Shown: positions 23,683 through 34,171 of the stretch, one piece after another | Numbering within the stretch: position 1 is the first letter of the stretch | Layout: each line of letters begins with the position of its first letter | Source of the DNA: Desulfobotulus alkaliphilus | Lineage (GTDB): Bacteria; Desulfobacterota; Desulfobacteria; Desulfobacterales; ASO4-4 | Direction of reading: 5' to 3' | DNA length: 46,426 nucleotides | Assembly: GCF_007830435.1 (NCBI RefSeq) | Contig: NZ_VLLC01000009.1 | Coordinates: 1 to 46,426, forward strand | Translations under genes and position numbers: made by a program | Notes under the pieces: model-generated | Databases searched by the model: none | What the model saw: only the letters and a program-made list of their open reading frames with translations | What the model was told of the DNA's origin: nothing

Positions 23683-25122
23683 ATGAGAAAGGCTGCGCTC
23701 ATCCATGCTGTTTTAATTTTCTTTTTTTCATTTCATTTTTTTACAGAAATAAGTTTCAGTCTGGACTTATCTCCTGAAGAAAAAATCTGGCTGGAGGGCA
23801 TTTCCCCCCTGCGTTTCAGCGAGGTGGACTGGCAGCCCCTTTCTTACACTTCCGACTACCCTGTCTACAAAGGTCTCATTGCCGATTACCTTGACATCAT
23901 CAGCAGCAGCACCGGCATCAGAATGGAATTTATTCTCAGTGAAACATGGCAGGAGGTGCTGGACAAATTTCAAAACAGGGAAATTGACCTTATCCCTGCT
24001 CTGGCACTGGAAGATGATGTAAAAACCGACGTTCTTTTTACTGATTCTTACATATCCTTTCCGCTGGTCATCGTTACACGGTCAGACAGGGAATTTATCG
24101 CCTACACCCATGAGCTGAAGGGAGAAAAAGTGGGCGTGGGCAAGGGCTATACAAGCCATAACTTTATGAAAAACAACTATCCGGCCATTGAGCTGGTCAC
24201 CACAGCCAACGTACCTGAGGGCCTCCATCTGCTCCGACGGGGAAAAATTGATGCCTTTGTCGGACACCTCGCCGTTGTCATGTACGCCATGAGAAAGTAC
24301 GGTCCTGATCTCCGCATCGCAGGAAAAACAGAATATGTGTTTGAACACCGCATGGGGCTTCCGCCGGAACATGCCCACACGGTTGCCATCTTTAATAAGG
24401 TTTTTAAAGAAATTTCCCCGGAGGAACACAACCGGATTTACAACAAATGGATCCGAATCAAAATGGACCGGACAGACAATTCTCTGGCCTGGAAAGTTCT
24501 GGCTGCAACCAGCTTCCTGATTTTTATCATTATCTGCTGGAACAGAAAACTTTCCACAGAAAAAAAACAATTTCAGCAGTTGCTTTGTGATCTGAACAGG
24601 CTGAAAACAGAGCTGGAAGAAAAAAACCATGCGCTGAACAGGCTGGCCGTTACGGATCAGCTCACCGGGCTTTATAATCGCCTCAAACTGGATCAATCCT
24701 TTCAGTATGAAGTAGACCGCTCAGAAAAATATGGTCATTCCTTTGGCATCATTCTGATGGACATTGATTATTTCAAAGAGATCAATGACACCTATGGGCA
24801 TCAGACAGGTGACAGAATTCTTGTCATTCTTTCAGACCTGATTCTCGCCAATACAAGAAAAACGGATATCATCGGAAGATGGGGAGGTGAGGAATTTCTG
24901 ATCATCTGTCCGGAAATTGATGAAGCCGGGATTAAAATGCTGGCTGAAAAACTTCAGGGCGTGATTGCATCCTTTGTTTTTCCGGAAATACAAAGGACAA
25001 CGGCCAGTTTTGGTGTCACCCTTTACAGAAAAAATGATGACATCCCAAGCCTTATGAAAAGGGCGGATGAGGCCCTTTACACAGCCAAAAAAAGCGGAAG
25101 GAACAAGGCAATTTTAAACTGA
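23683..25122 (+). CDS. Diguanylate cyclase with periplasmic solute-binding sensor domain
   Basis: A 479-residue protein. An N-terminal signal/anchor (residues ~5-25) leads to a periplasmic SBP family-3 domain (~30-265; LRFSEVDWQPLSY, IDLIPALALEDD, VGKGYTSHNFM). A membrane segment (~272-290, VLAATSFLIFIIICW), a short coiled coil and a GGDEF domain follow. The active site is GGEEF (401-405) with the product-inhibition I-site RKTD (392-395), so it should make cyclic-di-GMP and be feedback controlled. It begins 5 bases after the MCP stop. GC content returns to the backbone level within the gene. Confidence 0.9.
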   Translation: MRKAALIHAVLIFFFSFHFFTEISFSLDLSPEEKIWLEGISPLRFSEVDWQPLSYTSDYPVYKGLIADYLDIISSSTGIRMEFILSETWQEVLDKFQNREIDLIPALALEDDVKTDVLFTDSYISFPLVIVTRSDREFIAYTHELKGEKVGVGKGYTSHNFMKNNYPAIELVTTANVPEGLHLLRRGKIDAFVGHLAVVMYAMRKYGPDLRIAGKTEYVFEHRMGLPPEHAHTVAIFNKVFKEISPEEHNRIYNKWIRIKMDRTDNSLAWKVLAATSFLIFIIICWNRKLSTEKKQFQQLLCDLNRLKTELEEKNHALNRLAVTDQLTGLYNRLKLDQSFQYEVDRSEKYGHSFGIILMDIDYFKEINDTYGHQTGDRILVILSDLILANTRKTDIIGRWGGEEFLIICPEIDEAGIKMLAEKLQGVIASFVFPEIQRTTASFGVTLYRKNDDIPSLMKRADEALYTAKKSGRNKAILN

Positions 25123-25578
25123 TACCCCCATACAGACCATTCTTATTCGCCCGGCCAATCCAGACAGCCATCCAAAATATTTCTGCCATCCTTGTACTGC
25201 TAAGAACTTGCCTGTATTATTTATCCCGTTTTTTCATTTATTCATCAAAACTGCCTGTTCAAGGAAGCTATGCCATGGGCTTACATCCACCAAATGCCTT
25301 TCCGCCGGAAGAGGGACTGTCGCAGCAGGAAATTTGTATTGTAGAAGATGATGCCCGGCTTGCCACTGCTGATTCTTCTGCCACCTGTACAAAATTAATC
25401 TGAATTACAGCATAAAATAATACAAAGCCGAACACCCCGTCTTTTCAAAGGAAAAACAGGTTCATTCGCACGCACACCTGTATTTGAACATTCAGTTTAA
25501 AAAATATTTTTTAACCTTAAAATTCAGTCTTTTTTTTGCAACACAAGACAAGAAAAGTCAAAAAACATGAAAAAAACA

Positions 25579-25594
25579 GTTGCATAATTGCAAC
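25579..25594. promoter_or_regulatory. Palindromic activator site, TRAP operon, distal
   Basis: GTTGCATAATTGCAAC is a perfect 16-base palindrome. Related sites occur at 25713, 30140, 30265 and 30316. Lying ~225 bases upstream of the sigma54-type promoter, it has the position of an enhancer. Confidence 0.65.
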
Positions 25595-25712
25595 AACCCT
25601 TAACTGTCTTGCAATCAAAAACCAAACAAATCATACATATATATCTTATTTTAATACCATTTCATCTTTAAAGAACTGCTTTTCCTCACCACCTACACCC
25701 ACCCCGCGAATC

Positions 25713-25728
25713 GTTGCAATTATGCACC
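25713..25728. promoter_or_regulatory. Palindromic activator site, TRAP operon, proximal
   Basis: GTTGCAATTATGCACC keeps the GTTGCA/TGCA-C arms of the distal site with one changed outer base. It lies ~92 bases upstream of the sigma54-type promoter. Confidence 0.55.
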
Positions 25729-25819
25729 ATAAATAAATATGGTTCGATCTGATTATCCATATTTATTATTTTTTCCCAACAACTTCCAATATCATATTAT
25801 AATTCTACCCCGATTAAAA

Positions 25820-25835
25820 TGGAACAGGTTTTGCA
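25820..25835 (+). promoter_or_regulatory. Sigma54 (-24/-12) promoter for dctP
   Basis: TGGAACAGGTTTTGCA matches the sigma54 consensus TGGCAC-N5-TTGCA at all key bases, with GG and GC exactly 10 bases apart. It leaves a leader of ~90 bases before the dctP start. Sigma54 promoters need an AAA+ activator; one is encoded at 34172-35611. Confidence 0.75.
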
Positions 25836-25921
25836 AAAAGCCCCCTGAGACTGATGTGGAGTCTATCCTGAAGAACAAACTCCAAAACGGAGTCAGAATA
25901 AAGCTGTTTACTTTTTTTTAA

Positions 25922-26938
<1,017 letters not shown>

Positions 26939-26950
26939 CTATCTGAAACC

Positions 26951-26986
26951 AAAGGGGTAGCTGCCAAAAAACAGATACCCCTTTTT
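26951..26986 (+). terminator. Stem-loop with T-run between dctP and dctQM
   Basis: AAAGGGGTAGCTG pairs with CAGATACCCCTTT (one internal mismatch) around CCAAAAAA, followed by TTTTT. It is 12 bases after the dctP stop. A partial terminator here would give much more binding protein than permease. Confidence 0.7.
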
Positions 26987-27020
26987 GCTGCCTACTTTTT
27001 TCCAAAACGAGGGCGATTGC

Positions 27021-28880
27021 ATGGAAGCTGCAAGAACGAAAAAAAGCCCCCTGCACTGGATTGACGAAAACTTTGAATCCATCTTCATGGTCACCGGCCT
27101 TCTGACCATCATTTTTTTCATTACCTGGCAGGTACTCTACCGTTACATCATTGTAAGTTTCATTGAAAGGGCTGGTGGTTCCGTATGGGCCGAAGAGTTA
27201 TCAAGATATATCTTTATCTGGATATCCTACCTTGCCCTGAGTGTTTCCATCCGAAAGCGCTCATCCATACGGGTGGACATCATATATGACAAACTGTCCA
27301 AAAGATTTCAGAATATCAGCTGGGTCGTTGTTGAGGTTCTTTTTCTCTGCCTCACCCTCACCATTGCCTGGTTTGGTTACGGCAAAATTCAGAACCTGCT
27401 TCAATTCCCACAGACAACACCGGCCATGCGCATCCCCTTCCTTATTCCCTATCTGATTCTGCCCGTCGGCTTTGGCCTGATGTCCCTCCGGCTTCTCCAG
27501 TCCCTTAGCCGCCAGTTCAGAATCTGTGGGATAAAGGACAGTTTTACAGGGCTGGCCCTCACCATGCTCATCGTTTCACCCTGTTTTATTTTCGATTACA
27601 TTGAGCCCATTCCCGTACTTTTCGGCTATTTCATCCTGCTCTGCATTCTGGGTGTGCCCATTGCCATCAGCCTTGGACTTTCCACCCTTGCCACCATTAT
27701 CTGCGCAGACACCCTGCCCGTGGGTTACATGGCGCAGATTACCTTTACTTCCATAGACAGCTTTCCCATTATGGCCATTCCGTTTTTTATTGCAGCGGGT
27801 GTCTTTATGGGAGCAGGCGGGCTTTCCGAACGCCTGCTGGCCCTTGCCGATGAAATCGTGGGTGGACTGTACGGCGGAATGGGCCTGACCTGCATTGTGA
27901 CCTGCATGTTCTTCGGAGCCATCAGCGGTTCCGGTCCGGCAACGGTGGCGGCCATTGGTGCCCTCATCATTCCAGCCATGAAAGAGAGGGGATATGACAT
28001 CCACTTTTCTGCGGCACTGATTGCTGCCGCAGGATGTGTGGGCGTGATGATCCCCCCCAGCAATCCCTTTGTGGTGTACGGGGTTTCCGCCCAGGTTTCC
28101 ATTGGTGATCTTTTCATCAGTGGTATCATCCCCGGCTTACTCACGGGTTTTGTATTGATGGTATACTGTTACCTTTATTCCCGTAAAAAAGGCTGGCGCG
28201 GCAGCACAAAAAAACGTACACCCGCCACCTTTGCACGGGCCGCATGGGATGCCAAGTGGGCACTGATGGTTCCTGTTATTGTTCTGGGAGGCATTTACGG
28301 TGGCATCATGACCCCTACGGAAGCCGCTGCCGTGGCAGCCTTTTACGGACTTTTTGTGGGAGTATGCGTCTACAGGGAAATGAACGCAAAAGGCGTTGTC
28401 GTTGCGTGCAGGGAGGCCTGTGAAACATCGGCCATGATCATCGTCCTGATTGCCATGGCCACCCTCTTTGGCAATATCATGACCATTGAGGATGTTCCCG
28501 GAAGCATAGCCAGATGGCTGCTGGATCTGACAAGCAATAAATACATAATTTTAATACTTGTTATCATCCTTCTTCTCATTGTCGGAACTTTCATGGAAGC
28601 CCTTGCGGCCATAGTAATTCTCACTCCCATTCTGCTGCCCATTGTAACCAGTGTCGGGGTTTCTCCCCTTCACTTCGGTGTCATCATGGTTCTTAACCTT
28701 GCCATCGGATTCATCACTCCGCCTGTGGGCGTCAACCTTTTTGTGGCCAGTGGCATTGCCAAGGTGAAGCTGGAGAAGGTGTCCGTAGCCGTGCTGCCCA
28801 TGCTTTTATGCATGCTTCTCATCCTTCTGCTCTGCACCTTTATTCCTGAAATACCGCTCTTTCTTGTGGGGAACAGATAA
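27021..28880 (+). CDS. dctQM: TRAP transporter fused small and large membrane subunits (DctQM)
   Basis: A 619-residue inner-membrane protein in which the four-helix DctQ (residues ~20-175) is fused to the DctM transporter (~185-615). The DctM part has the usual motifs: FYGYFILLCILGVPIAISLGL-like entry, GGLSERLLALADEIVGGLYGGMGLTCI, MKERGYDIHFSAALIAAAGCVG, and IPPSNPFVVYG. The sodium-driven transporter works with DctP. I chose ATG at 27021, with GAGGG 8 bases upstream, over a TTG start at 26985 inside the terminator. Fused DctQM beside IslAB is known from Desulfovibrio isethionate loci. Confidence 0.9.
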   Translation: MEAARTKKSPLHWIDENFESIFMVTGLLTIIFFITWQVLYRYIIVSFIERAGGSVWAEELSRYIFIWISYLALSVSIRKRSSIRVDIIYDKLSKRFQNISWVVVEVLFLCLTLTIAWFGYGKIQNLLQFPQTTPAMRIPFLIPYLILPVGFGLMSLRLLQSLSRQFRICGIKDSFTGLALTMLIVSPCFIFDYIEPIPVLFGYFILLCILGVPIAISLGLSTLATIICADTLPVGYMAQITFTSIDSFPIMAIPFFIAAGVFMGAGGLSERLLALADEIVGGLYGGMGLTCIVTCMFFGAISGSGPATVAAIGALIIPAMKERGYDIHFSAALIAAAGCVGVMIPPSNPFVVYGVSAQVSIGDLFISGIIPGLLTGFVLMVYCYLYSRKKGWRGSTKKRTPATFARAAWDAKWALMVPVIVLGGIYGGIMTPTEAAAVAAFYGLFVGVCVYREMNAKGVVVACREACETSAMIIVLIAMATLFGNIMTIEDVPGSIARWLLDLTSNKYIILILVIILLLIVGTFMEALAAIVILTPILLPIVTSVGVSPLHFGVIMVLNLAIGFITPPVGVNLFVASGIAKVKLEKVSVAVLPMLLCMLLILLLCTFIPEIPLFLVGNR

Positions 28881-29019
28881 ACCATCAACATTTTAAGGGA
28901 GTTGTGCACACAATTGTCAATGTCTGACCGCAGCAGACCGGCCCCCCGTCTGGTTTCTGCACCATTCGGACATATCCATCGTGACTGCATGACTCCCGTT
29001 TTTAAAAAAGGACAGCCAG

Positions 29020-29862
29020 ATGAAAGTTATCGATTTTCGTTTCCGCCCCAACACACCTGAAATTATAGATGGCATTAAAAACAGCGCCATGTTCAAAGCT
29101 GCCTGCAAGGCCATCGGCTTTGATGCCAGCAAACCCCAGTCCCTTGAGGAAATAATTGCGGATCTGGATGCCAGAAACGTGGAGCTGGCTGTGATCACGG
29201 GAAGGGATTGCGAAACCACCTATGGAAGCCCGGCAAACAACCCGAGCGTCCTTTCCTTTTGCAAAGCCTTTCCTGAAAAATTTGCAGGATTCTGGGGAAT
29301 TGATCCACACAAAAAAATGGCTGCCGTCCGGGAAATTGAATACGCCATTCAAGAGCTGGGGATGAAAGGCATCGCCATAGACCCCTACCTTGCCCACATC
29401 CCGGCCAGTGAAGCCCGATTTTATCCCATTTACACCAAGTGTGCGGAACTGGATGTACCCGTCTTTGTAACCATGGCTCCTCCCCCACAGGTACCCGGAG
29501 CCATCATGGACTATGCCGATCCCAGAGACATCGACCGTGTGGCAAGGGACTTTCCCGAGCTGACCCTGATCATGAGTCACGGTGGCTACCCTTTCGTGAA
29601 TGAAAGCATTTTTGCCTGCATGCGCAATGCCAATGTCTACATGGATTTTTCCGAATATGAAGAGGCCCCCATGGCAAATGTTTTCATTGAAGCCATGGCT
29701 ACCACCATTTCAGACAAGGTACTTTTTGCCAGTGCCCACCCCTTTATTGAACTGAGCCATGCCCTCGCTGTCTATGAATCCTTCCCGCTGACGGACGAGG
29801 TAAGGGCCAAGGTCATGTATGAAAACGCAAAAAAAGTTTTGAAACTGGAAATAAAAAACTAA
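29020..29862 (+). CDS. Amidohydrolase-2-fold protein without the usual metal ligands
   Basis: A 280-residue TIM-barrel protein of the amidohydrolase-2 type (DFPELTLIMSHGGYPFVNE, VLFASAHPFIE, YENAKKVLKL near the end). Active members have HxH after strand 1, a His after strand 5, a His after strand 6 and an Asp after strand 8. Here strand 1 reads DFRFRP (residues 5-10, no His), strand 5 ends PVFVTMAP (T151), H187 is kept in MSHGGY, and the strand-8 site is SAHPF where SDYPF is usual. It probably does not bind a metal in the standard way. It is 139 bases after dctQM on the same strand. A role in the sulfonate pathway is possible but unproven. Confidence 0.7.
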   Translation: MKVIDFRFRPNTPEIIDGIKNSAMFKAACKAIGFDASKPQSLEEIIADLDARNVELAVITGRDCETTYGSPANNPSVLSFCKAFPEKFAGFWGIDPHKKMAAVREIEYAIQELGMKGIAIDPYLAHIPASEARFYPIYTKCAELDVPVFVTMAPPPQVPGAIMDYADPRDIDRVARDFPELTLIMSHGGYPFVNESIFACMRNANVYMDFSEYEEAPMANVFIEAMATTISDKVLFASAHPFIELSHALAVYESFPLTDEVRAKVMYENAKKVLKLEIKN

Positions 29863-30060
29863 CCTTTTCAACTGGGTTCTGAAGATATCGTTCCTGCTGA
29901 AAAACCCCTTGCGGTGCTGGATCTTTTTCATTACCTCCATGAAAAGAACAGACACCTCATACCCCGTGTGGATGCGGTCATCAAGGAAATGAAGCAGAAT
30001 GGAGAACTGGATATTCTCATTAAAAAAGCAGAGGAAAAGGTCCTCCATCAGTTCCGGTAA
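29863..30060 (+). pseudogene. C-terminal fragment of a periplasmic amino-acid-type binding protein
   Basis: The frame from 29875 reads GSEDIVPAEKPLAVLDLFHY, then LHEKNRHLIPRVDAVIKEMK, then NGELDILIKKAEEKVLHQ and stops at 30060. The HEKNRHLIPRVDAVIKEMKQ-type helix is typical of the C-terminus of SBP family-3-like sensors or binding proteins. There is no start codon in frame after the amidohydrolase stop at 29862, so it is a remnant of a lost gene. Confidence 0.5.
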
Positions 30061-30139
30061 AATCCTTGCACCTCCACCCTGAATCCATCCAAAGCCATTG
30101 CCATTGGGCAGTGGCTTTTCTTTTGCGGTGTATGGGACC

Positions 30140-30155
30140 GTTGCATTTATGCATC
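30140..30155. promoter_or_regulatory. Palindromic activator site, islA, distal
   Basis: GTTGCATTTATGCATC matches the shared operator with one base off in the right arm. It lies ~260 bases upstream of the sigma54-like promoter. Confidence 0.5.
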
Positions 30156-30264
30156 GGGGCACTTCGGCTAACACAAGATAAAAAACTGAAATTAAAAACT
30201 ATTACATCGTCATCACTCCCCTGTTCAGCCTGCTGCCTTCAAAGCGGAAAATGAATTTCAAATT

Positions 30265-30280
30265 GATGCAATTACGCAAC
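30265..30280. promoter_or_regulatory. Palindromic activator site, islA, middle
   Basis: GATGCAATTACGCAAC matches the shared operator with a degenerate left edge. It lies ~135 bases upstream of the promoter and 36 bases from the next site. Confidence 0.5.
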
Positions 30281-30315
30281 ATTTTTTAATCCATCCATCC
30301 TTTCTCCAATGCAAT

Positions 30316-30331
30316 GTTGCAAATACGCAAC
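30316..30331. promoter_or_regulatory. Palindromic activator site, islA, proximal
   Basis: GTTGCAAATACGCAAC has perfect GTTGC/GCAAC arms. It lies ~84 bases upstream of the promoter, a usual enhancer distance. Confidence 0.6.
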
Positions 30332-30414
30332 CAAACAGAACAGCCCACACCTCTCAGAAATAATATTCCATGAAAAATAAAAAATCATCCTTAAAAATCA
30401 GTGACATGCAAGCA

Positions 30415-30430
30415 TGGCATAATATTTGAA
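30415..30430 (+). promoter_or_regulatory. Sigma54-like promoter for islA
   Basis: TGGCATAATATTTGAA keeps the -24 TGGCA and the 10-base spacing to the -12 element, where GA replaces the consensus GC. It is weaker than the dctP promoter but correctly placed, ~85 bases before the islA start. Confidence 0.5.
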
Positions 30431-30512
30431 TTATATAAAACTGCTTTAGGAGTGATCACAAGGCCAGGTGAGCCGTTCATTCATTATATGGTAATACAGA
30501 GGAGGTAGATTT

Positions 30513-33008
30513 ATGTACGATTATGCAGGGTGTGACTGTGTATCCCCCCAGGAACAGCGCCTTCTGGAAAGCATTGAAGGAAAAGAAAATATGTTCCGCC
30601 AGACCCATCCGCGTGTTTTTAAAATGCTGGAACGCTTTGATGGCCAGAAACCACGCATTGACGTGGAACGTGCCCTGTATTTCACCCAGTCCATGAAGGA
30701 AACCGAAGGCCAGCCCCTGCCTCTGCGCTGGGCAAAGGCACTCATGCACATTGCTCAGAATATCACGGTTTACGTACAGGAAGACCAGTTGCTGCTGGGA
30801 CGTGCGGGCTGCGATGGCCGCTATGGTATTTTATATCCGGAACTGGATGGAGACTTTCTTGACATTGCCGTACGTGACCTGCCCACCCGGAGCCAGTCTC
30901 CTGCCACCATCACCGAAGAAGACGCCAAGCTGGTCATTGAAGAGGTTGCCCCCTACTGGAAAGGCAAAACCTACCATGAAGCCTTGAGCAAAGCCTTTCC
31001 CCCCGAGGTTCACAAACTGACCTATGACGATCCTGAAGGGCTGATTTCCCGCTTCATTGTTAATGAAACCTCCTCTTTCCGGTCCTCCCTCCAGTGGGTG
31101 CATGACTATGAAAAAATCCTCAAACGAGGCTTCAACGGCATCCGCAGGGAGGCAGAAGAAAAACTGGCAGCCCTTGATCCCATGAGCCCCGTGGATAACT
31201 GCGAGAAAAAACCTTTCCTTGAAGCCATTGTTATCGTTTGTGAAGCCATTGTTCTCTGGGCCAGACGCCATGCGGAACTGGCTTATCAGATGGCTGAAAA
31301 GGAAAAGGATCCCATCCGCCGCGCCGAACTCCAGCGCATGGCAGAAATTGCGGAGCATGTACCCGGTGAGCCTGCCCGAAACTTTTACGAGGCTGTGCAG
31401 AGCCAGTGGTTCACCCAGATGTTCTCCCGTCTGGAACAGAAAACCGGCACCACCATTTCCAACGGCCGCATGGATCAGTATTTCTACCCCTATTATATCA
31501 GCGACATGAATGAAGGCCGGATTACGGAAGAGCAGGCCATGGAGCTTCTGGAATGCATGTGGGTGGGAATGGCTGAGTTTATCGATATGTACATATCGCC
31601 CACGGGCGGTGCCTTCAATGAAGGATATGCCCACTGGGAAGCCGTCACCGTTGGCGGCCAGACACCGGAAGGCTATGATGCCACCAACGAGCTGACCCAC
31701 CTTATCCTGAAATCCAAGCGGGAATTTCCCCTTCATTACCCGGACCTTGCCGCCCGCATCCACTCCCGCTCACCGGAAAGTTACCTCTGGGATGTGGCAG
31801 AGACCATCAAGGACGGCTCCGGCTTCCCCAAAATCATCAATGACGAAGAAATTGTTCCCCTTTATGTATCCAAGGGTGCCACCTTTGAAGAGGCACTGGA
31901 CTATGCCGTTTCCGGATGCACGGAAGCCCGTATGCCCAACCGCGACACCTATACCTCAGGCGGGGCCTATATCAACTTTGCCGCTGCCGTGGAAATGGTA
32001 CTCCGCAATGGCCGCATGAAAAAATACGGAGATCAGGTTCTGGGCGTGGAAACCGGCGATCCCTGCTCCTTTGCATCCTGGGAAGACTTCTGGGAAGCCT
32101 ACAAAGCCCAGCACATTCTTTTCATGAAAACGGCCTTTATTCAGCAGTACATCATCATCCAGCTCAGGGCCCGCCACTTTGCCCAGCCACTGGGTTCGGC
32201 CATGCATGACCTCTGCATGAAACACTGCGTGGACCTGCATCAGCCCAGGATTCCCGAAGGCATCGACCTCGGTTATTTTGAATACATGGGGCTTGGCACG
32301 GTGGTGGATTCACTGGCTGCCATCAAAAAGCTTGTCTTTGAAGAAAAGCGCCTCACCATGCGTCAGGTACTGGATGCCATTGATGCCAATTTTGAAGGCC
32401 ATGAAAATGTGCAGGCCCTTCTCCGCAGTGCTCCGTGCTATGGCAACAACGATCCCTATGCCGATGCCATTGGCCGGGACATTGACCGCATCTCCGTGGA
32501 GTTTGGCAAGGCATACAGCAAAGAACTGGGCATTCACAACGATGTCCGTTATGTACCCTTCACCTCCCACGTTCCCTTTGGAAAGGTGGTATCCGCCACA
32601 CCCAACGGGCGTACGGAGTGGTTCTCCCTTTCCGACGGCTCCTCCGCCTCCCATGGAGCGGATGTCAATGGGCCCACCGCCGTACTGCTCTCCAATTACA
32701 ATACCAAGAATATGGGAATGCGCGAGCGGGCTGCCCGGATGCTGAACATCAAGTTCACCCCCAAGTGTGTGGAAGGTGATCAGGGTACGGAAAAGCTGGT
32801 TTCTTTCATGCGAACCCTCTGTGACCTGAAACTCTGGCACGTTCAGTTCAATGTCATCCGGAAAGAAACCCTGATCGCCGCCCAGAAAGATCCGGCCAAA
32901 TACAGAAACCTCATTGTACGCATCGCAGGATACAGCGCTTACTTTGTGGATCTCTCTCCCGATCTGCAAAACGACCTCATAGCGCGTACGGAACACGACA
33001 ACATGTAA
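30513..33008 (+). CDS. islA: Isethionate sulfite-lyase, glycyl radical enzyme
   Basis: An 831-residue glycyl radical enzyme. It cleaves the C-S bond of isethionate, giving acetaldehyde and sulfite. The radical loop is RIAGYSAY with G806; the thiyl Cys is C469 with general base E471 ([15 protein letters not shown]). Residues reported, as I recall, for IslA sulfonate binding (R189, Q193, R678, F682, with C468 and E470) all appear here shifted by one: R190, Q194, R679, F683, C469, E471. This makes IslA a better fit than choline lyase, glycerol dehydratase or DHPS sulfolyase. It is followed by its activase and preceded by a TRAP system. The first ~20 residues include a short amphipathic helix ([13 protein letters not shown]) that could target a microcompartment; that is speculative. 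Start has GGAGG 6-7 bases upstream. Confidence 0.88.
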   Translation: MYDYAGCDCVSPQEQRLLESIEGKENMFRQTHPRVFKMLERFDGQKPRIDVERALYFTQSMKETEGQPLPLRWAKALMHIAQNITVYVQEDQLLLGRAGCDGRYGILYPELDGDFLDIAVRDLPTRSQSPATITEEDAKLVIEEVAPYWKGKTYHEALSKAFPPEVHKLTYDDPEGLISRFIVNETSSFRSSLQWVHDYEKILKRGFNGIRREAEEKLAALDPMSPVDNCEKKPFLEAIVIVCEAIVLWARRHAELAYQMAEKEKDPIRRAELQRMAEIAEHVPGEPARNFYEAVQSQWFTQMFSRLEQKTGTTISNGRMDQYFYPYYISDMNEGRITEEQAMELLECMWVGMAEFIDMYISPTGGAFNEGYAHWEAVTVGGQTPEGYDATNELTHLILKSKREFPLHYPDLAARIHSRSPESYLWDVAETIKDGSGFPKIINDEEIVPLYVSKGATFEEALDYAVSGCTEARMPNRDTYTSGGAYINFAAAVEMVLRNGRMKKYGDQVLGVETGDPCSFASWEDFWEAYKAQHILFMKTAFIQQYIIIQLRARHFAQPLGSAMHDLCMKHCVDLHQPRIPEGIDLGYFEYMGLGTVVDSLAAIKKLVFEEKRLTMRQVLDAIDANFEGHENVQALLRSAPCYGNNDPYADAIGRDIDRISVEFGKAYSKELGIHNDVRYVPFTSHVPFGKVVSATPNGRTEWFSLSDGSSASHGADVNGPTAVLLSNYNTKNMGMRERAARMLNIKFTPKCVEGDQGTEKLVSFMRTLCDLKLWHVQFNVIRKETLIAAQKDPAKYRNLIVRIAGYSAYFVDLSPDLQNDLIARTEHDNM

Positions 33009-33033
33009 AGTTCAACGGTTCTGCCCTGCATCG

Positions 33034-33070
33034 GGCTCCGGACAGTTTCTTTGTCCGGAGCCTTCTTTGT
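33034..33070 (+). terminator. Stem-loop between islA and islB
   Basis: GGCTCCGGACA pairs perfectly with TGTCCGGAGCC around GTTTCTT, followed by TTCTTTGTT. As glycyl radical enzymes are needed in far larger amounts than their activases, this partial terminator probably sets the ratio. Confidence 0.75.
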
Positions 33071-33099
33071 TCCAAGAAAATAAACCGCAAGGAGATTCC

Positions 33100-34047
33100 A
33101 TGAGCAGCTTTGAAGACAGAAAAGTACAAGGCATGATTTTCAATATCCAGAAATATTCCGTACACGATGGGCCGGGCATACGTACCATCGTTTTCACCAA
33201 GGGCTGTCCGCTTCGCTGCAGCTGGTGCAGCAACCCGGAATCCCAGGAATATGGCCCTGAGCTGGCCTGCAACAAAGGCCGGTGCCTTGGCTTTGACAAA
33301 TGCAGCTACTGCCTGGATGTATGCCCAAAGGGTGCCATCGGTGCGGATGCAGAAAATCTTGTGCATGTAAACAGAAGTCTCTGCGGTGACTGCCCTCACC
33401 TTTGTGCCGAGGCCTGTCCTGCCCAGAGTCTTATTGTTTATGGTAAAATGCGCAGCGTTGAGGATGTGCTGTCCGTGGTGGAACAGGATGCGGTTTTCTA
33501 TACCCGCTCCGGCGGCGGGCTTACCCTGTCAGGGGGTGAACCCCTGCTGCAGCATGACTTTGCCATGGCCCTGCTGCGGGAAGCAAAAAAAAGGCGGGTG
33601 CGTACGGCCATCGAAACCTGCGGTATGATTCCCTGGGAAACACTGCACGGGGCCTCCCGGCTTGTCAATGATATGCTGTTTGACCTCAAACATATGAACA
33701 GCGGGGATCATGAGCGGCACACAGGTATGGGAAATGCCCGTATTCTGGATAATTTCAAGCGCCTTGCCGGTTTACAGAACACTCCCCCCATCCTCGTCCG
33801 GACTCCGGTCATACCGGATTTCAACGACAATGAAGAGGCCATCAGGGCCATTGCCGAATTCCTGCGCCCCTTTAAAGAAGGGGTCTCCTATGAACTGCTG
33901 CCCTACCACCGCCTCGGTACACAAAAATACCATTTCCTTGACCGGATACCATCCATGGGTGAAGTTCAGCTTGATAAAAAACGCTTTTCCAGCCTGCAGG
34001 ATACAGCGCAAAGCATACTGGGAGACAGGCTTGTAAGGACAGATTAA
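33100..34047 (+). CDS. islB: Glycyl radical enzyme activase, radical SAM
   Basis: A 315-residue radical SAM protein. The SAM cluster motif is C36-x3-C40-x2-C43 (KGCPLRCSWCSN). An inserted ferredoxin-like region (~65-120) supplies eight more Cys (CNKGRCLGFDKCSYCLDVCP and CGDCPHLCAEACP), as in activases of the glycerol-dehydratase/IslB group. GGEPLLQ is the SAM-binding GGE motif. It abstracts hydrogen from G806 of IslA to make the radical. I chose ATG at 33100 (AAGGAG 6 bases before) over an upstream TTG within the terminator T-run. It lies 91 bases after islA. Confidence 0.88.
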   Translation: MSSFEDRKVQGMIFNIQKYSVHDGPGIRTIVFTKGCPLRCSWCSNPESQEYGPELACNKGRCLGFDKCSYCLDVCPKGAIGADAENLVHVNRSLCGDCPHLCAEACPAQSLIVYGKMRSVEDVLSVVEQDAVFYTRSGGGLTLSGGEPLLQHDFAMALLREAKKRRVRTAIETCGMIPWETLHGASRLVNDMLFDLKHMNSGDHERHTGMGNARILDNFKRLAGLQNTPPILVRTPVIPDFNDNEEAIRAIAEFLRPFKEGVSYELLPYHRLGTQKYHFLDRIPSMGEVQLDKKRFSSLQDTAQSILGDRLVRTD

Positions 34048-34171
34048 GGGCGATGGCTTAAGATAATTCTTTATTTTAACAGATGATTCTGATAATCTCT
34101 GACCGGATTTTTTTCTATGGCAAAGCCTGAGACAGGTGAATTTCCGGTGTCGGATGACTGCCGGAGACTTA

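Larger units (their letters stand above)
30061..30512. promoter_or_regulatory. islA regulatory region
   Basis: About 450 non-coding bases holding three copies of the GTTGC...GCAAC-type palindrome (30140-30155, 30265-30280, 30316-30331), a sigma54-like promoter (30415-30430), and a strong GGAGG ribosome site 6 bases before the islA ATG. Confidence 0.6.

Noticed and set aside
25275-25403. 42-codon frame in the gap before dctP containing EICIVEDD
   Set aside because: The resemblance to a receiver start is too short, with no ribosome site and no further receiver motifs.
30513-33008. Choline trimethylamine-lyase or glycerol dehydratase as the glycyl radical enzyme
   Set aside because: Substrate-pocket residues and the TRAP/activase neighbourhood fit isethionate sulfite-lyase better.
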